This document shows, piece after piece, positions 11,681 through 22,725 of a stretch of 64,000 nt of DNA (the first letter of the stretch is position 1; every line of letters begins with the position of its first letter). The DNA comes from Channallabes apus (lineage: Eukaryota; Chordata; Actinopteri; Siluriformes; Clariidae). The notes below the pieces were generated by a model. It did not search any database and was not told the DNA's origin. It saw only the letters and a list, made by a program, of their open reading frames with translations. Position numbers and translations under genes: made by a program. The stretch covers positions 22,740,661 to 22,804,660 of the forward strand of contig CM060109.1 in NCBI GenBank assembly GCA_030522415.1, given 5' to 3'.

Positions 11681-12687
11681 ATGGCTACAAAGTTTAACTT
11701 GGACCAGTTTACCATTTGCTCCACGGTAGAGCAGTTTGAGAAGTGCCGTAAGGATGACCTATTGTTGCTCGCCGATTTCTATCAGATTTCAGTGTCACGG
11801 AGTGCTACTAATCGCGATATTAAGAAGCTGCTGTACGCTGAGCTGTTTGAACAGCGCATTATTTGTGAGCATCCCGAGGCGGGTGTTGCAACTCACTCAG
11901 GTGATCCAGAGGATTTTGCTGCAGCGGAGGCTGGCGCCAGGCCCAAGGATCCCGCACGCATAGATCCCGCTGTAGGAAGCTCACCATTAGAGGAACCCAT
12001 GATTGCGCTACAATTAAAACAGCTGGACTTGGAGTTAAGTCGGCAGCAGTACAAAGCTCAGCAGCTACAGTTCCAAACATTGGAGCTGGAAACTAAGAAG
12101 GAGATGAGGCTGAAGGAGATAAGGCTGAAAGAGCTGGAGCTGGAGTTGGCCTCAAGGTTTGGGCCCACCAGTGCATCTGTGTCTCCTGTACCTGTTCGCA
12201 CATCCTCGCCTGTGCCTGCACCCGTGCCTGTATCTGAGTCGTCACCTGTGCTAGGACCCATCCCGTCAGTTAGTTCTGGATTTGATGTAAGTAAGCATAT
12301 TGCTTTGGTGCCTATGTTCAGAGAAAGTGAGGTGGATACTTATTTCCCTGTGTTTAAGCGTATCGCTGCCACTCTGCAGTGGCCTAGGAGTATTTGGTCC
12401 TTACTTTTTCAGTGCAAGTTCGTGGGTAAAGCTCAGGAAGTGTGTTCTGCCTTAACACTTGAACAAAGTATTAATTATGAAACTGTTAAGTCAGCTGTGT
12501 TACGGGCATATGAACTTGTCCCCGAAGCTTATCGCCAGAAGTTTAGAAAACATGCCAAATCCGCCAGCCAAACATTTGTAGAATTCGCCCGTGAAAAATG
12601 TGCTTTGTTTGACAAGTGGTGTGCAGCCAGTAAAGCCACCACCTTTGACCAGTTAAAAGAATTGATACTTTTAGAAGAGTTCAAAGG
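11681..12687 (+). pseudogene. Gypsy A gag, N-terminal part with SCAN-like capsid
   Basis: The start is placed at the ATG of MATKFNL (11681), five codons into the open frame, because it follows the leader directly. From that start, residues about 107-158 are a charged coiled coil (repeated LKQL, ELE, KEIRLKELELEL), residues 160-200 are Pro/Ser/Val-rich, and residues 205-335 form a capsid domain with VGKAQEVCSAL, YETVKSAVLRAYELVPEAYR and FVEFAREK. This is the Gypsy capsid family from which the vertebrate SCAN domain is thought to derive. The protein would assemble virus-like particles in the cytoplasm. It is interrupted after EEFK by the Gypsy B fragment; its C-terminus resumes at 21907. Confidence 0.8.
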
Positions 12688-12689
12688 GG

Positions 12690-13094
12690 CTTGTAGTCCC
12701 TCATTTTGAAAAGCAATTTCTGTTGGAAGTGGATGCTAGTGGTACAGGTGCCGGTGCTGTGTTGTTGCAAACCAGAGACGATGGTTTGAACCATCCAATC
12801 AGTTTCTTTTCAAAAAAGTTCCTTAAACATCAAATGAGCTACAGTACTATTGAAAAAGAAGCCCTTGCTTTAATCCTTGCCTTGCAACATTTCGAGGTGT
12901 ATATTGGTTCGACTGTACAGCCTGTTACCGTTTTCACAGATCATAATCCTCTTACCTTTCTCCAACAAATGTCAAATGCCAATCATCGTTTAATGCGATG
13001 GTCCCTGATTAGTCAGAGTTACAATTTGAAAATATGCCACAAAAAAGGTGTTGAAAATGTAATTGCTGATTCACTGTCACGTGTAAACCAGTAA
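12690..13094 (+). pseudogene. Gypsy B RNase H domain (5'-truncated pol)
   Basis: The frame encodes LEVDASGTGAGAVLLQ (first catalytic Asp), YSTIEKEALALILALQHFEVY (catalytic Glu), VFTDHNPLTFL (Asp) and the terminal HKKGVENVIADSLSR, the usual end of Gypsy pol. RNase H degrades the RNA strand of the RNA-DNA hybrid during reverse transcription. RT and everything upstream are missing; the domain is joined in a different frame to gag A at about 12688. It is followed by GGTTGGGGG (a possible polypurine primer) and LTR B. Confidence 0.85.
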
Positions 13095-13125
13095 AACATT
13101 ACATGTTTTATTTTATGGTTGGGGG

Positions 13126-13614
13126 TGTTATGAATCTGATGTGCTTTGTGATTTGTATTTTGTATAGTCAGATTTCTGTCTGCTCCTGTGTTGGACTTGT
13201 CTGTTTTAGGTGGGTGTGGCCTGTTAATCAGCTGGAGCTCCGGATTGGTCCTACTCTACATCATATCCTGATATAAGGACCACCCCAAACACTCAGCCTG
13301 GGCCCATTTTTGAGCCTCGTTGATTTTGACCTGTCGTGTGCTTGTATTTTCGAAATTCTGATTGACTGTCGTATGTTTTGTCGTTTGTTTTTGAGTGTGG
13401 TGCCAGAGAGAAAGAGAGTTTGTGTGTTATAGTTTGTGTTGTCTTTGTTAAACTCCATATTGACTGACTCTCCTGTTTATCTGAACCTTTGCGTGTTTTG
13501 ACTATGATATGGATTCCGATTTGGCTGCATGTAAGCTTTTTGTAAATAGTTTGTAAATAATTTAACTCTTTTCATACGGGAAGTAGGGGGTTAGATGCCA
13601 TTTCTTTTGTATAT
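13126..13614 (+). repeat. Gypsy B 3' LTR, left part (rest at 21665-21906)
   Basis: The sequence begins TGTTATGAATC directly after the G-rich tract and contains a TATAAGG motif near 13274. It is interrupted at 13614 by the endogenous retrovirus, whose 4-bp target duplication is ATAT (13611-13614 and 21661-21664). The right part continues at 21665 and ends in GGACGTAACA at 21906, with AATAAA polyadenylation motifs near 21830. Confidence 0.75.
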
Positions 13615-14046
13615 TGTAATGGAAAAATCATATTTTAATTATATGTATTAATTCTATTTGATTCTTGTAGTAAGTGTGTAACGTAGACGTTAGAAGTTTG
13701 AACTTGGTTGTCGAAGCTTAGAGACACAAGGCCGAGAACAGAATAGAAACAACCTGATTGTAGTTGTCCCTGAATAAACGATAAGGTATGGACATCTGGT
13801 CTGGGGCAGATAGAGTCATGAGTTTGAATGCAGGAACTTCACGTACGGGGCGTTGATGATGTTAACAGAGATGTTTGTGTATAAAATAGGTCAGCTAGAG
13901 AAAGAGATCACCTTTCTCTATGCTGCAACTGTTTGCTGTATGAGACTGGTCCTTCTGCAGAAGTTTAAAATAAAACCTTTGTTACTTTGTTCTTACCCAG
14001 TGTATGAATTACTTGTCTTTATAATATTTTCAGAATTTCCACCACA
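13615..14046 (+). repeat. ERV 5' LTR
   Basis: The LTR runs from TGTAATGGAAAAATC to TTTCCACCACA. A TATA box, TATAAAA, is at 13880-13886 and a polyadenylation signal AATAAA at 13969-13974, giving U3, a short R and U5 in the usual order. Another AATAAA occurs near 13773. Confidence 0.92.
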
Positions 14047-14049
14047 ACT

Positions 14050-14066
14050 TGGCGTTGTCGGCAGTT
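14050..14066 (+). other. Candidate primer binding site
   Basis: TGGCGTTGTCGGCAG starts three bases after the LTR end, the normal position and TGG start for a retroviral primer binding site. I do not recognise the matching tRNA with confidence. Confidence 0.45.
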
Positions 14067-14252
14067 CTCCGTGTTTGAGGAAGGCATTGAAGAATCCCGG
14101 GGAGGCGTAAGCGCTGACGCCTTGAAGGCTTTTCACTTCATCTCGAACGCTTAATTGGCAATCGAGCGTGAGAGGACCGGGGATTCACCATGTCACCTCA
14201 ACACCGGAGTTAAAAGAACTAAAATAGTGTGGTAAGGAAATATTTTAAGTTG

Positions 14253-14326
14253 TAAGTCTTTAAGTTGTAATTGTTAAAGTTAAAGTAAGTTGTAATTGTT
14301 AAAGTTAAAGTAAGTTGTAATTGAGT
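14253..14326 (+). repeat. Short tandem repeat in ERV leader
   Basis: About three copies of a unit near 30 bases (AAGTTGTAATTGTTAAAGTT with AAAGT) stand head to tail between the primer site and gag. Confidence 0.8.
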
Positions 14327-14550
14327 AAGAAGTGCGCTTTCTCACAGTGGCTGGGATAGATTTAAACTTGGATCTATCACACGAGTCTGGGATTCGTGAA
14401 AAGTACCCAAAAAAGTGCAAAGGCGCACAAAAGAGAGAGAGATAGGGTACTGGTTTCGCCTCGTTTCCGAAAAACTTGGCCCCGTAGCAGACGTGCTCGG
14501 TGTGAGGACCTCCGGAGGTAAAGCAAGTCAGAGTGCAGGGTTGCAAGGTG

Positions 14551-14700
14551 CACACGTAAAAGTCAAGAGGACTTTACGGGAAAAACAGTCAAGGGGACTG
14601 TTGAGGTAAATTAAGGTAGAGAGTAAAGTGCACCGGTAAAAGTCAAGAGGACTTTACGGCAGAGTGCAAACTGCACCGGTAGCAGTCAAGGGGACTGTGA
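14551..14700 (+). promoter_or_regulatory. Series of stem-loops in ERV leader (packaging-signal candidate)
   Basis: Four short hairpins occur in order: CGTAAAAGTC / GACTTTACG around 14555-14578, ACAGTC-AAGGG-GACTGT at 14585-14601, AAAGTC-AAGAG-GACTTT around 14639-14655 and CAGTC-AAGGG-GACTG around 14683-14697. The purine loops AAGAG and AAGGG alternate. Two of the hairpins are preceded by GCAC-CGGT-type sequence. Position between primer site and gag, and repeated hairpins with purine loops, fit a retroviral packaging or dimerisation region. This role is inference. Confidence 0.5.
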
Positions 14701-14745
14701 GAGCACTGTGAGTTAGTGGCACGCGTAAATTGACAAGTAAAAATC

Positions 14746-16260
14746 ATGGGTAACAGCAAAAAAAAAAAAAGATTGTTACGCTTGTGGCGTTCCTTGGTAA
14801 AGTTAACATCTAAATTATGTTTGAGAAATGTGGAAATCCAGGGAAAACAAAAAGAAAAAAAAAAGAGAAATGTAGAATTATTAATTACTGAGATTGCTTT
14901 TGAGTTGTGGATGTGTGAATCATGTGTAGATAGATAATTACAATAACAAAAAGAAAAACAAAGTAAACATTAATTGGGTAGGATTTAATATGTGGAAGGC
15001 AGAAGCAGAACTTAGAGAAAAACGCATACAACCTAAAATGCAAGCACAAAACATTGATCCTTTTCAGTGTGTTAAGTTTGTTTCAGATCCCGACCTGGAC
15101 GGCTGCCCCCCGCGACCCCCAGCTCTTAGACAGATAGCCCCTTCAGCAGATCCAGTAAGACAGCATGGACAAGAGACTTCTCAGCAGGCCCCAGGCCCCA
15201 GCACAGCAAGCACAGCCAGCACAGCAAGCTGTTTCTCCAATTTCGTCACATACTCGAACCAAGGTTCAGCTGAAAAGAGAAAAGGCTGATCGACAACCAC
15301 CGCCTGATGACAGTGAGGACGAGAGAGAGGAACTCTTAGGAGCTACAGGAAGTGTTCATCAAGTAATCACTGCTCCAATGATGGAAGTAGCAGGGGCGGA
15401 TGGCACAGCGATGCTTGTTCACCGACCATGGACAATAAAGGACATCGAAAATGCACATGGACAACTCCCAGACCCGAGAGAGGGGGGGGAGGACAGGAAT
15501 TCGGTGATGAAATGAGCAGATTTGCTCAGAGTTTCGCCCAACATCTTATGAAATGCGACGACTTTTGGGGAGAAAACTAGGTGCGGACTTTGCAAAGATT
15601 AAGTATTCCTGGCCAACGACAATGTTTTCGCACGGCGAGCTCAGGCTGATCATGAAGAAAACCAAGCATTTAACGGTTTTGTGGTGTGCCTTACAGCAGT
15701 GTGTAAAGAAGCGTTTCCAGCAAAAATGGATATGACTAAAATATCAATGTGCAAACAACAACCAGGAGAGAGCGTGTCACAATATCTCACCCGTCTCACT
15801 GAGGTACATGATGCAAACAGCGGGTTGGAGAGGCCTGCAGACATGTCTGTGGCAGCAATTTCACCTTATGAAGCACATTTGAGGAACAGTTTCATAAATG
15901 GATTACAGGAGGACATCGCTCAGAAGGTGAAAAACACATGCGTTGGATGGGACACTGGAAAACTTAGTCTCATTGAACAACATGCAATACACGCGGAAAA
16001 GCTGGTATCACAAAAAAAAGATAAGCGCAACAAGAAGAGAGAAGACCAGAGACAATGCACAGTTGGCAGTGTTGCAGATGGTAAGACAAACTGCGAATGT
16101 ACAGTACAGGAGACGTGGAAGAGGACGAGGAGGACGTGGACGTGGGAGAACAAATGGCTGTTATACGTGCGGAAGTGAAGACCATTGGATTAGAGACTGT
16201 CCGAGAAGGAGCAGAGGAGAGGAATGGATTAGGAGAGGTGAGGATCAGGGTGGAAATTGA
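14746..16260 (+). pseudogene. ERV gag, broken by several frame changes
   Basis: The ATG at 14746 gives MGNSKKKKR, a Gly2 myristoylation-type start with a basic patch as in retroviral matrix, but this frame ends at 14937. The frame from 14990 contains a Pro/Ser/Thr-rich segment. Capsid-like sequence lies in the frames starting 15165, 15553 and 15681 (PWTIKDIEN, MRRLLGRKLGADFAKIKYSW, then CKQQPGESVSQYLTRL, the likely major homology region). The nucleocapsid frame ends with an RGRGRGG tract and one CCHC knuckle, CYTCGSEDHWIRDC, near 16160-16200. Gag builds and packages the particle. At least four frame changes make this copy non-functional. Confidence 0.8.
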
Positions 16261-19200
16261 CAGAAAAAGGCCGGGGGCATGGGGAGCAGACCTGAAGGAG
16301 AGGGTGAGTCAAAAAAAAAATTTCCTACTAACACTTCTTGCTCTGATCGCAATGAAAAGCTTGCTATCTTTTTCAATGATTCGATTCACGTTTGTATCTT
16401 AGAAACATCCACACATGCTACGTATGATCTTGAAGTATACAGTATCAGTAAAATGCCAACAATGGAATTGCAGCTCCATGACAAACAAAATTAATTTTGG
16501 TAGATTCCATGCAGGTCATTCAGTCATTAAAGTGCGTGTGAATTTGACAGTTTAGTGAAACAGTGGCAGATTCCTGAACTCTGTGGGCACTTCAGGACAT
16601 GCAGCTGAAAAGAGCCTCATAAAGCCAAGCGTGTGGCTTTTTCCAGGTGTACATGATAAATTTAGATTTTTTGCTCTTATTGCTGCCCAGTAAATCTATT
16701 GGGGTGAAGATTTCGTATGTAAATTAGGTATAAAACTCTTGAGACTAAACCAGTATTGAGCCTGAGGATTTCACTCTTGTGAAATGTGATCCGTTGCCCC
16801 TGTTGTATGTGTATGAATGGAAGCTCTGCACTTCAACTGTGAGTTCAGTAAATGCTACGGTGATAGACAAATATATACCAGTAAACACATTATGATATTA
16901 GATATGTGTCACATATCTCATTTATTTAAAGATAAGCTCAGATGTGTAGTTAATGTGGATATAAGGAGTGTGCACATGAGAAAATGTAGCACAGTAAAGA
17001 GTCACAGTAATGTCGCTTAATCATAGTAGAGACACTCCTAGTGTTATTGGATAAAAGTAATAAGGATGAGGGGAAAAAATAAATAAATAAATAAAAAATA
17101 TTGGGCCTTTGAGTGACATGTGGTATGAATGAGGGTGATTGAGAATGAACCTCTTATCTGACATTACATTACAGCCACAGAGAAACAAATGCTGATGAAA
17201 TGCTGAAAAATCATGTGTTAAAGTATAAAAGAACTGTATATATTACAGTACCTACAGTCACAAGACCTGGCCAGGCAGAAAAAATTAAGTTATCAGCATG
17301 CGGAGCTTTTTCTTTTCTTTAAAAAAAAAAAAAAAAAAGAATTTATGTTTATCATTACTCACTAAAATGTATGGGCTAATGGCAAGCATGATGTAGGTTT
17401 AATTAAGGGAAGTGAACTGGCGGTGATCACCCCAAAGTAAAATTTAGGCCCTACAAACTTCATACTGTATGTACCCGAGTCTTTAACTGAAATAATTCCA
17501 GTGTTTAATTCTTTATTTTAAAGCTGTTGTCATGGTAAACATCAGCAACTTCTTATTGTCCAGCAGAACAGGGTCATAAAGCAAACCATATAAAAGCTAC
17601 AATTCGCACATAAGTCATATCTTGGGTCAAATTGGTTTGGGACAAGATAAAACTTTGGATCCAAGTACAGTAGTAGTCCAAAATATTCTAAAACAAATAA
17701 GAAAATTGACGCTAAAGTAGAAATGTAAAAAGTAAAAGTGTTCTATTGCAGAAAAGTTAATTTGATCTGCAGTATGCAATCCTCGAGGCCCCAGTGAGAT
17801 ACACACTCATGGGAAGGGTCTACTGGCCCACAGTGCACTTAGCTGAACTCCGGAAGCAAGAACAATCTTTAATTGAATCAAATTTGGCAGTATAAACTAC
17901 TTTAATATTGGACATTTCAAATTCTAAAAGGCCTTTTACAAAAACTGTTGATGAAAAGAATTGTTGCATGATTTCAGACTGGCTGCAGAAAAAAAAAAGA
18001 TAGAGAGAGAAACAATGAGATCTTTATCTCACTTCTCAGCCAAATCAGATCCTGTAGCAGCAGCACCACCCATGTGTTTATGTCCAGTACCAGAAGCTGA
18101 GGAGGCAGGTATAGAATAAAGATATATAGTGGGCTACAGTAATTTGACATTTCTAGTTCATGAAGTTTCAGTATCTTTTATACAGAGAAGAATCACACTT
18201 ATTTGCAACAGAGTGGTTAAAGTACAATACTAAATTATTAATATCAATATGGAAAGATGTATAGTTCTAACCCTCTAACTCTTTTCTTTCACTGTTAAAC
18301 AACTTTGTTCCACTAGGATTGATCCACAGTAAGCGCCACTACAGAATCCGGATATAAAATGAACGTGGATGGAACAATATTTTGTGATAGAGAAATAGGT
18401 GTTAACAGGAGTTTGTCATAGTTTGAGCATTACATTTACACTATTTAAATTTCATGTGCTATAACTAACAAATTAGATTCTATTTCAGAAAAGCAGATGC
18501 AGCAGCGAAGGCCGTGGCCAAACTTCCCCTTTCCTATAACCATAACATGTGTGTCTAATGCTCTCACCCCCACAGCTAACCTTGAAGAGCTTCAGAACTA
18601 CAGTCACTCCAGGAGAGGAAACACTCTGGAGAAAAGTGGGATGTGTTTTGACAGAAGGGGTTTGGTACGACCCCAATCACAAGCCATGTCTACCTATAAA
18701 GCTATTTCTTTCTATGCTAAGTTGACACACGTGTAAGGACCATGTGTCAAAAGGGGGAATAAGCGATAGTATGTGCATTTTTGTTACTAATAACATACTG
18801 CACTGTAGATAAAGGAATTAAGATGAAGCCAGAGCACACAAAAAGTAAAAGGACATTGTGAAGATGAAATGTTGTTATTGTGCAAAACTCTTTGAGGATT
18901 TATTTTTAATACAGGTCCACTGACAGTGCTCCTAACACCACAAAAAGAAGTCAAAGTAGTGGAAACAGAGATGGGGGTACACGCCAGCAACCCCAAACAT
19001 GTTCCAGAACCTAAGAGAAAACAACACAGAGGTCAACAAGGGTGAACAGTGACGTGGTAGTAACCTCTCCTGTAAACCCCAACAGACCCTCACCTGCACG
19101 CAAAGTGCATGGGTCAGAAGAACCAACTAGAGTGACAGAAACAACGCAGAACCACAACTCTCCACTCAAATTCATCACAACAATAAGTACACTACATTTG

Positions 19201-19345
19201 AGGACAACACATGAAGAAATTGTAAGGTGTCAAAGTAGCAGTAGCACTGAGTAACATTGGTGACATATAAAAGTAATTAGAGTTAAAAGTAAGTGTTGTA
19301 ACTACTGACAGGATAGAAGACTGTTTTAGAGGACGGAGAATATTA
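16261..19345 (+). other. ERV internal region where pol is expected; no pol recognised
   Basis: About 3 kb separates gag and env, close to the size of a retroviral pol, yet I see no protease DTGA, RT YxDD or integrase HHCC/DDE motif in any frame; frames are short. It contains a poly(A) run at about 17321-17338 and several AT-rich parts. It may be extremely degraded pol or replacement sequence. Confidence 0.5.
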
Positions 19346-20849
19346 GTGACTGAGATTATTCACACTACAGACATTGAATTAGCTGGACTGGACCCTTGGT
19401 TACAAATGAGAAAACACCCCAAAGCAATTTGGGTAACTTTAGGAATAATAATAATGGTTACCCTGATGTGCCTACTTATTGAGAATTCTGAGAGAAATGG
19501 TCATGGTAAAGTCTATTTAACAAACTCATGCCACATGCATTTAACTAGAATAAAGAGAAGAGACCGCATGATAAAAAGGCATAATGCTAATCTCAATGGA
19601 TGTGCAGGGAATTGGGAATGTGCCCTATCATTAGACATTGCTGATAATATAACAGACATACACAACCTCTTGTGTTGTGTATGCCATGTCATGTCCTCGG
19701 GCAGGGTAGCACTGCCCCTAAATAATGTCACAGCAGCAGAAGCAAATGCAGACAACACGTCTTGTATTATACCGATAACCACCATGGCCATCTTACAGAT
19801 ATCTGAATACTACAAACAAACAGGGAGGCCAAACCCAGCAGTCCCTGAGTGTAATTATTATAATTAACGAGTTATTGTTATAATTAACAATAACCTATGT
19901 TTTGATGCCCCATGGAGCTATTACTCCCCATTGCATGTTGAGAAATATGAAGACAATTCTACTTATATGGTCCCATGGCAAAAAGGAGACACTTGCGTTG
20001 TGCAAGATCAAAGGGAAAATGGGGAACCTGACTTAGGATGGTCTGAGTGCACCACTTACGTTCGTATAACCAATCGTTCAAAAGGTAGGTCACCTAAATG
20101 TAGTATAGATGGTAATTATTTTCCAAATGATGGTAGTTGTCCGTTCATAGAACTATCGTCAACAAACACAGTAATGTGGGTGTGTGGGTCAGATGCATAT
20201 GTGACCTTACCCAGGTATTTCAATTGAACAGGCTCATGTTATTTTGCATATGTAACCCCTAGTGTCAGTACACACAGAAAATCCGTGGGGGCCACGGATG
20301 TCAGAGAATAGAAGAAAAAGAGATGTCCCTATTAAATTTCATGGTTACACTTTAGGAAACCCATGGACTAGCCCAGGAGCAAATGTAGGCTGGTCACTCT
20401 TCCACGGCGGAGGAACAGCTGTAGCCCTAAACAAGGTAAATGGTTTAGCATACATGTTACTAATACTAAAAAATGACACCGTAAATGCCTTTCAGTTAGT
20501 AAATGATGAACTTAAGCAGGTTAGAGAGATCACGATTCAAAATAGAATGGCTCTGGATATTTTACTGGCCGAGAGAGGTGGAGCGTGTAAAGTTCTAAAC
20601 ACCTCTTGTTGTTTTTATATTCCTGACGATCATCAGAATATCAGCAACGTCATAATGAAGAAGGCTTTGCAACCACCTCCCCAAGTAGAGTCTTGGATCT
20701 CGTGGTTAACGCAATTGTGGGGAGGCTGGGGTTATTGGCTAGTTTATAGTGTTCTACCAATTGGGATTATAATTTTGTTAGGCCTCTGTATAACACCCTG
20801 TATTTGCAGATGTATACAGGAACTAGTTCTGAACACAGTAAAGTATTAA
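19346..20849 (+). pseudogene. ERV env (surface + transmembrane), broken
   Basis: The first frame (19346-19867) has a hydrophobic anchor at residues 28-46 in a long leader, then a CCVC (CxxC) motif as in gamma-type surface subunits. A TAA at 19865-19867 interrupts it; the same frame resumes and stops again at 20225-20227. The frame then changes, and 20262-20849 encodes the transmembrane subunit: furin-type RRKR at residues 17-20, a heptad region at about 75-100, QNRMALDILLAERGG, CX6CC at 109-117 and a membrane span at about 156-180 followed by a Cys-rich tail. CxxC plus CX6CC indicates the covalently linked gamma-type envelope. The breaks rule out a functional glycoprotein from this copy. Confidence 0.85.
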
Positions 20850-21217
20850 ATGTTAAGACAGACTGACAACATAAAACGGAAAACGGACTGGGACGACCCG
20901 ACTTCTGACAGAGTTCAAAATTCCGGTGACTATCATTTTGAATGTTTAGATAATGATATGGAAGAAGACATAATTTAAATCTTTAGAGAAATGTAAAGCA
21001 TGTATATTTAAGTAGGTTGCAAAATTTTTAATGCTTTTGTGTCGGGGGTCTGTCCCCATAAAAACAGCTGTAGTGTCCTCTGTGTGCATTAAAGTGCTAG
21101 TGGTGATGTTGTTAAAAACCCAGGTTGGACAATATCTGATGAAATTTACCTAATGCATAGCTTATTAGTATTGTTTTGAATTGTAGAATTAAAATATTTA
21201 GGTTGTCATAGAATGAC

Positions 21218-21230
21218 AAAAGGGGGAAAT
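21218..21230 (+). other. ERV polypurine tract
   Basis: AAAAGGGGGAAAT sits immediately before the 3' LTR start at 21231, where plus-strand DNA synthesis is primed. Confidence 0.85.
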
Positions 21231-21660
21231 TGTAATGGAAAAATCATATTTTAATTATATGTATTAATTCTATTTGATTCTTGTAGTAAGTGTGTAACGT
21301 AGACGTTAGAAGTTTGAACTTGGTTGTCGAAGCTTAGAGACACAAGGCCGAGAACAGAATAGAAACAACCTGATTGTAGTTGTCCCTGAATAAACGATAA
21401 GGTATGGACATCTGGTCTGGGGCAGATAAAGAGTCATGAGTTTGAATGCAGGAACTTCACGTACGGGGCGTTGATGATGTTAACAGAGATGTTTGTGTAT
21501 AAAATAGGTCAGCTAGAGAAAGAGATCACCTTTCTCTATGCTGCAACTGTTTGCTGTATGAGACTGGTCCTTCTGCAGAAGTTTAAAATGAAACCTTTGT
21601 TACTTTGTTCTTACCCAGTGTATGAATTGTCTTTATAATATTTTCAGAATTTCCACCACA
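21231..21660 (+). repeat. ERV 3' LTR
   Basis: It is almost identical to 13615-14046. The differences seen are a 2-base insertion (GATAAAGAG for GATAGAG), one A-to-G change that turns the AATAAA signal into AATGAA at 21587-21592, and a 4-base deletion near the end. The TATAAAA box at 21498-21504 is intact. It is followed by the duplicated ATAT and the rest of LTR B. Confidence 0.92.
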
Positions 21661-21906
21661 ATATATTTTCACTCTGTTTATTGTTTAGGGAGACAGGTAA
21701 GATAGTTTGTATTTTGTTTTGTTTCATTCAAATTCAGGTTATTTAAGTTTAAAACAAAGTCTGTTTTGTTTATTGTTTTGGCCTGGTCTTCCCCTGAAGA
21801 TAAATCCCGTGCAAAGAAAAATTTAAAATAAACAAATTAAACATCTCTCTGGTGTAAGCTCATTTAGTTCTCTTTCTGTTACGGCTAACCCCTAGTGGAC
21901 GTAACA

Positions 21907-22725
21907 ACTGTATTTCTGACAAAATAGTTGTTTATTTAAATGAACAAAGTCTCGTCGCTTGCTGATGCTGCCGTTTTGGCTGAGGAGTTTGTGCTCACTC
22001 ACAAAACTGTGTTTTCGCATCTGCGCCGTGATATGGCAAATCGTAGCCCTAAAGTTTCAGCTAGTGCGTCTAAGAATGGTAGTGATTCCCGTGAATCTTT
22101 CTATTGTCATGAATCTGGACATTTCATCGCTACCTGTCCTACGTTATCTCGTAAGAACCGTCGTAAAGCAGAGAACACTAAGAGTGTGGCTTTAGTTAAT
22201 GTACCACCGCAGCCAGATGAAAGTTCAACTTCGCTTTCATCAGTGGACGCTGCGTTTAACCCATTTATCTTGGATGGAATGGTTTCACTTTCGGATGCAG
22301 ATTCTGAGCCTACGCCACTTTGTATTCTGAGAGACACCGGCGCTGCTCAGTCATTTATTTAGGAAGGTGTCTTGCCTTTATCTGACCAGTCTAGTTGTGG
22401 TGCAGATGTTTTAGTTCAGGGAATTGAACTTGGAGTGGTGAAAGCTCCGTTACATATGATTTATCTTAACTGTGATATCGTGTCTGGCTTTGTTAAGGTT
22501 GCAGTTCGTCCTCAGTTGCCAATTAAAGGAGCTTCTCTTATATTAGGTAACGATTTAGCTGGTGGTAAGGTTTTTCACTTGCCTGTTGTAACGGATGCTC
22601 CTGAGGTGCATGAAAGTGACGCGCTGTCACGTGAGTTTCCCTCTGTTTTTAGTACCTGTGTGGTGACGCGCGCTCAGGCTCGTAAAATGAAGGATGTTGA
22701 CGATCTTTCTAATTCGTTTGTGTAG
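21907..22725 (+). pseudogene. Gypsy A gag C-terminus, zinc knuckle and protease
   Basis: The sequence continues gag A: KIVVYLNEQ, then a frame change, then SSLADAAVLAEEFVLTHKTVF. The zinc knuckle reads SFYCHESGHFIATC, where the first Cys of the usual CxxCxxxxHxxxxC is Ser. The protease follows with LRDTGAAQSFI (catalytic DTGA); a TAG at 22360-22362 stops it where a sense codon is expected, and the frame continues with EGVLPLSDQ to LILGNDLAGGKV. It ends with a stop at 22723-22725, overlapping the integrase frame. The element's Gag and protease would not be made correctly from this copy. Confidence 0.8.

Larger units (their letters stand above)
13615..21660 (+). mobile_element. Endogenous retrovirus, gamma-type env, 8.05 kb
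   Basis: The provirus has two LTRs (432 and 430 bp), a 4-bp target duplication ATAT, a leader, gag from a myristoylation-type start, about 3 kb with no recognisable pol frame, a broken env with CxxC and CX6CC motifs, a polypurine tract and the 3' LTR. The LTRs differ by eye at one substitution and two small indels. The interior is heavily disrupted: gag changes frame several times and env carries two stops and a frame change. It sits within the LTR of Gypsy B. The env tail also occurs at 41346-41877 as part of a segmental duplication. Confidence 0.9.
12688..21906 (+). mobile_element. Gypsy B fragment (RNase H + 3' LTR) nested in gag A
   Basis: A second Gypsy family is present only as its 3' end: RNase H, a G-rich tract and one LTR. 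The LTR starts TGTTATGAATC at 13126 and ends GGACGTAACA at 21906, giving about 731 bp once the retrovirus inside it is removed. It differs in sequence from LTR A. Gag A sequence lies on both sides, so B sits inside gag A. No 5' LTR or 5' internal part is left, so the left side was probably deleted after insertion. Confidence 0.75.

Noticed and set aside
14280..14555. Minus-strand frame of 91 codons over the ERV leader
   Set aside because: It is antisense to the retroviral leader and contains the repeat and hairpin sequence in translation; no domain is visible.
16261..19345. Hidden pol gene of the ERV
   Set aside because: I looked for DTGA, YxDD, HHCC and DDE-type motifs in all frames and found none convincing, so pol is not annotated.
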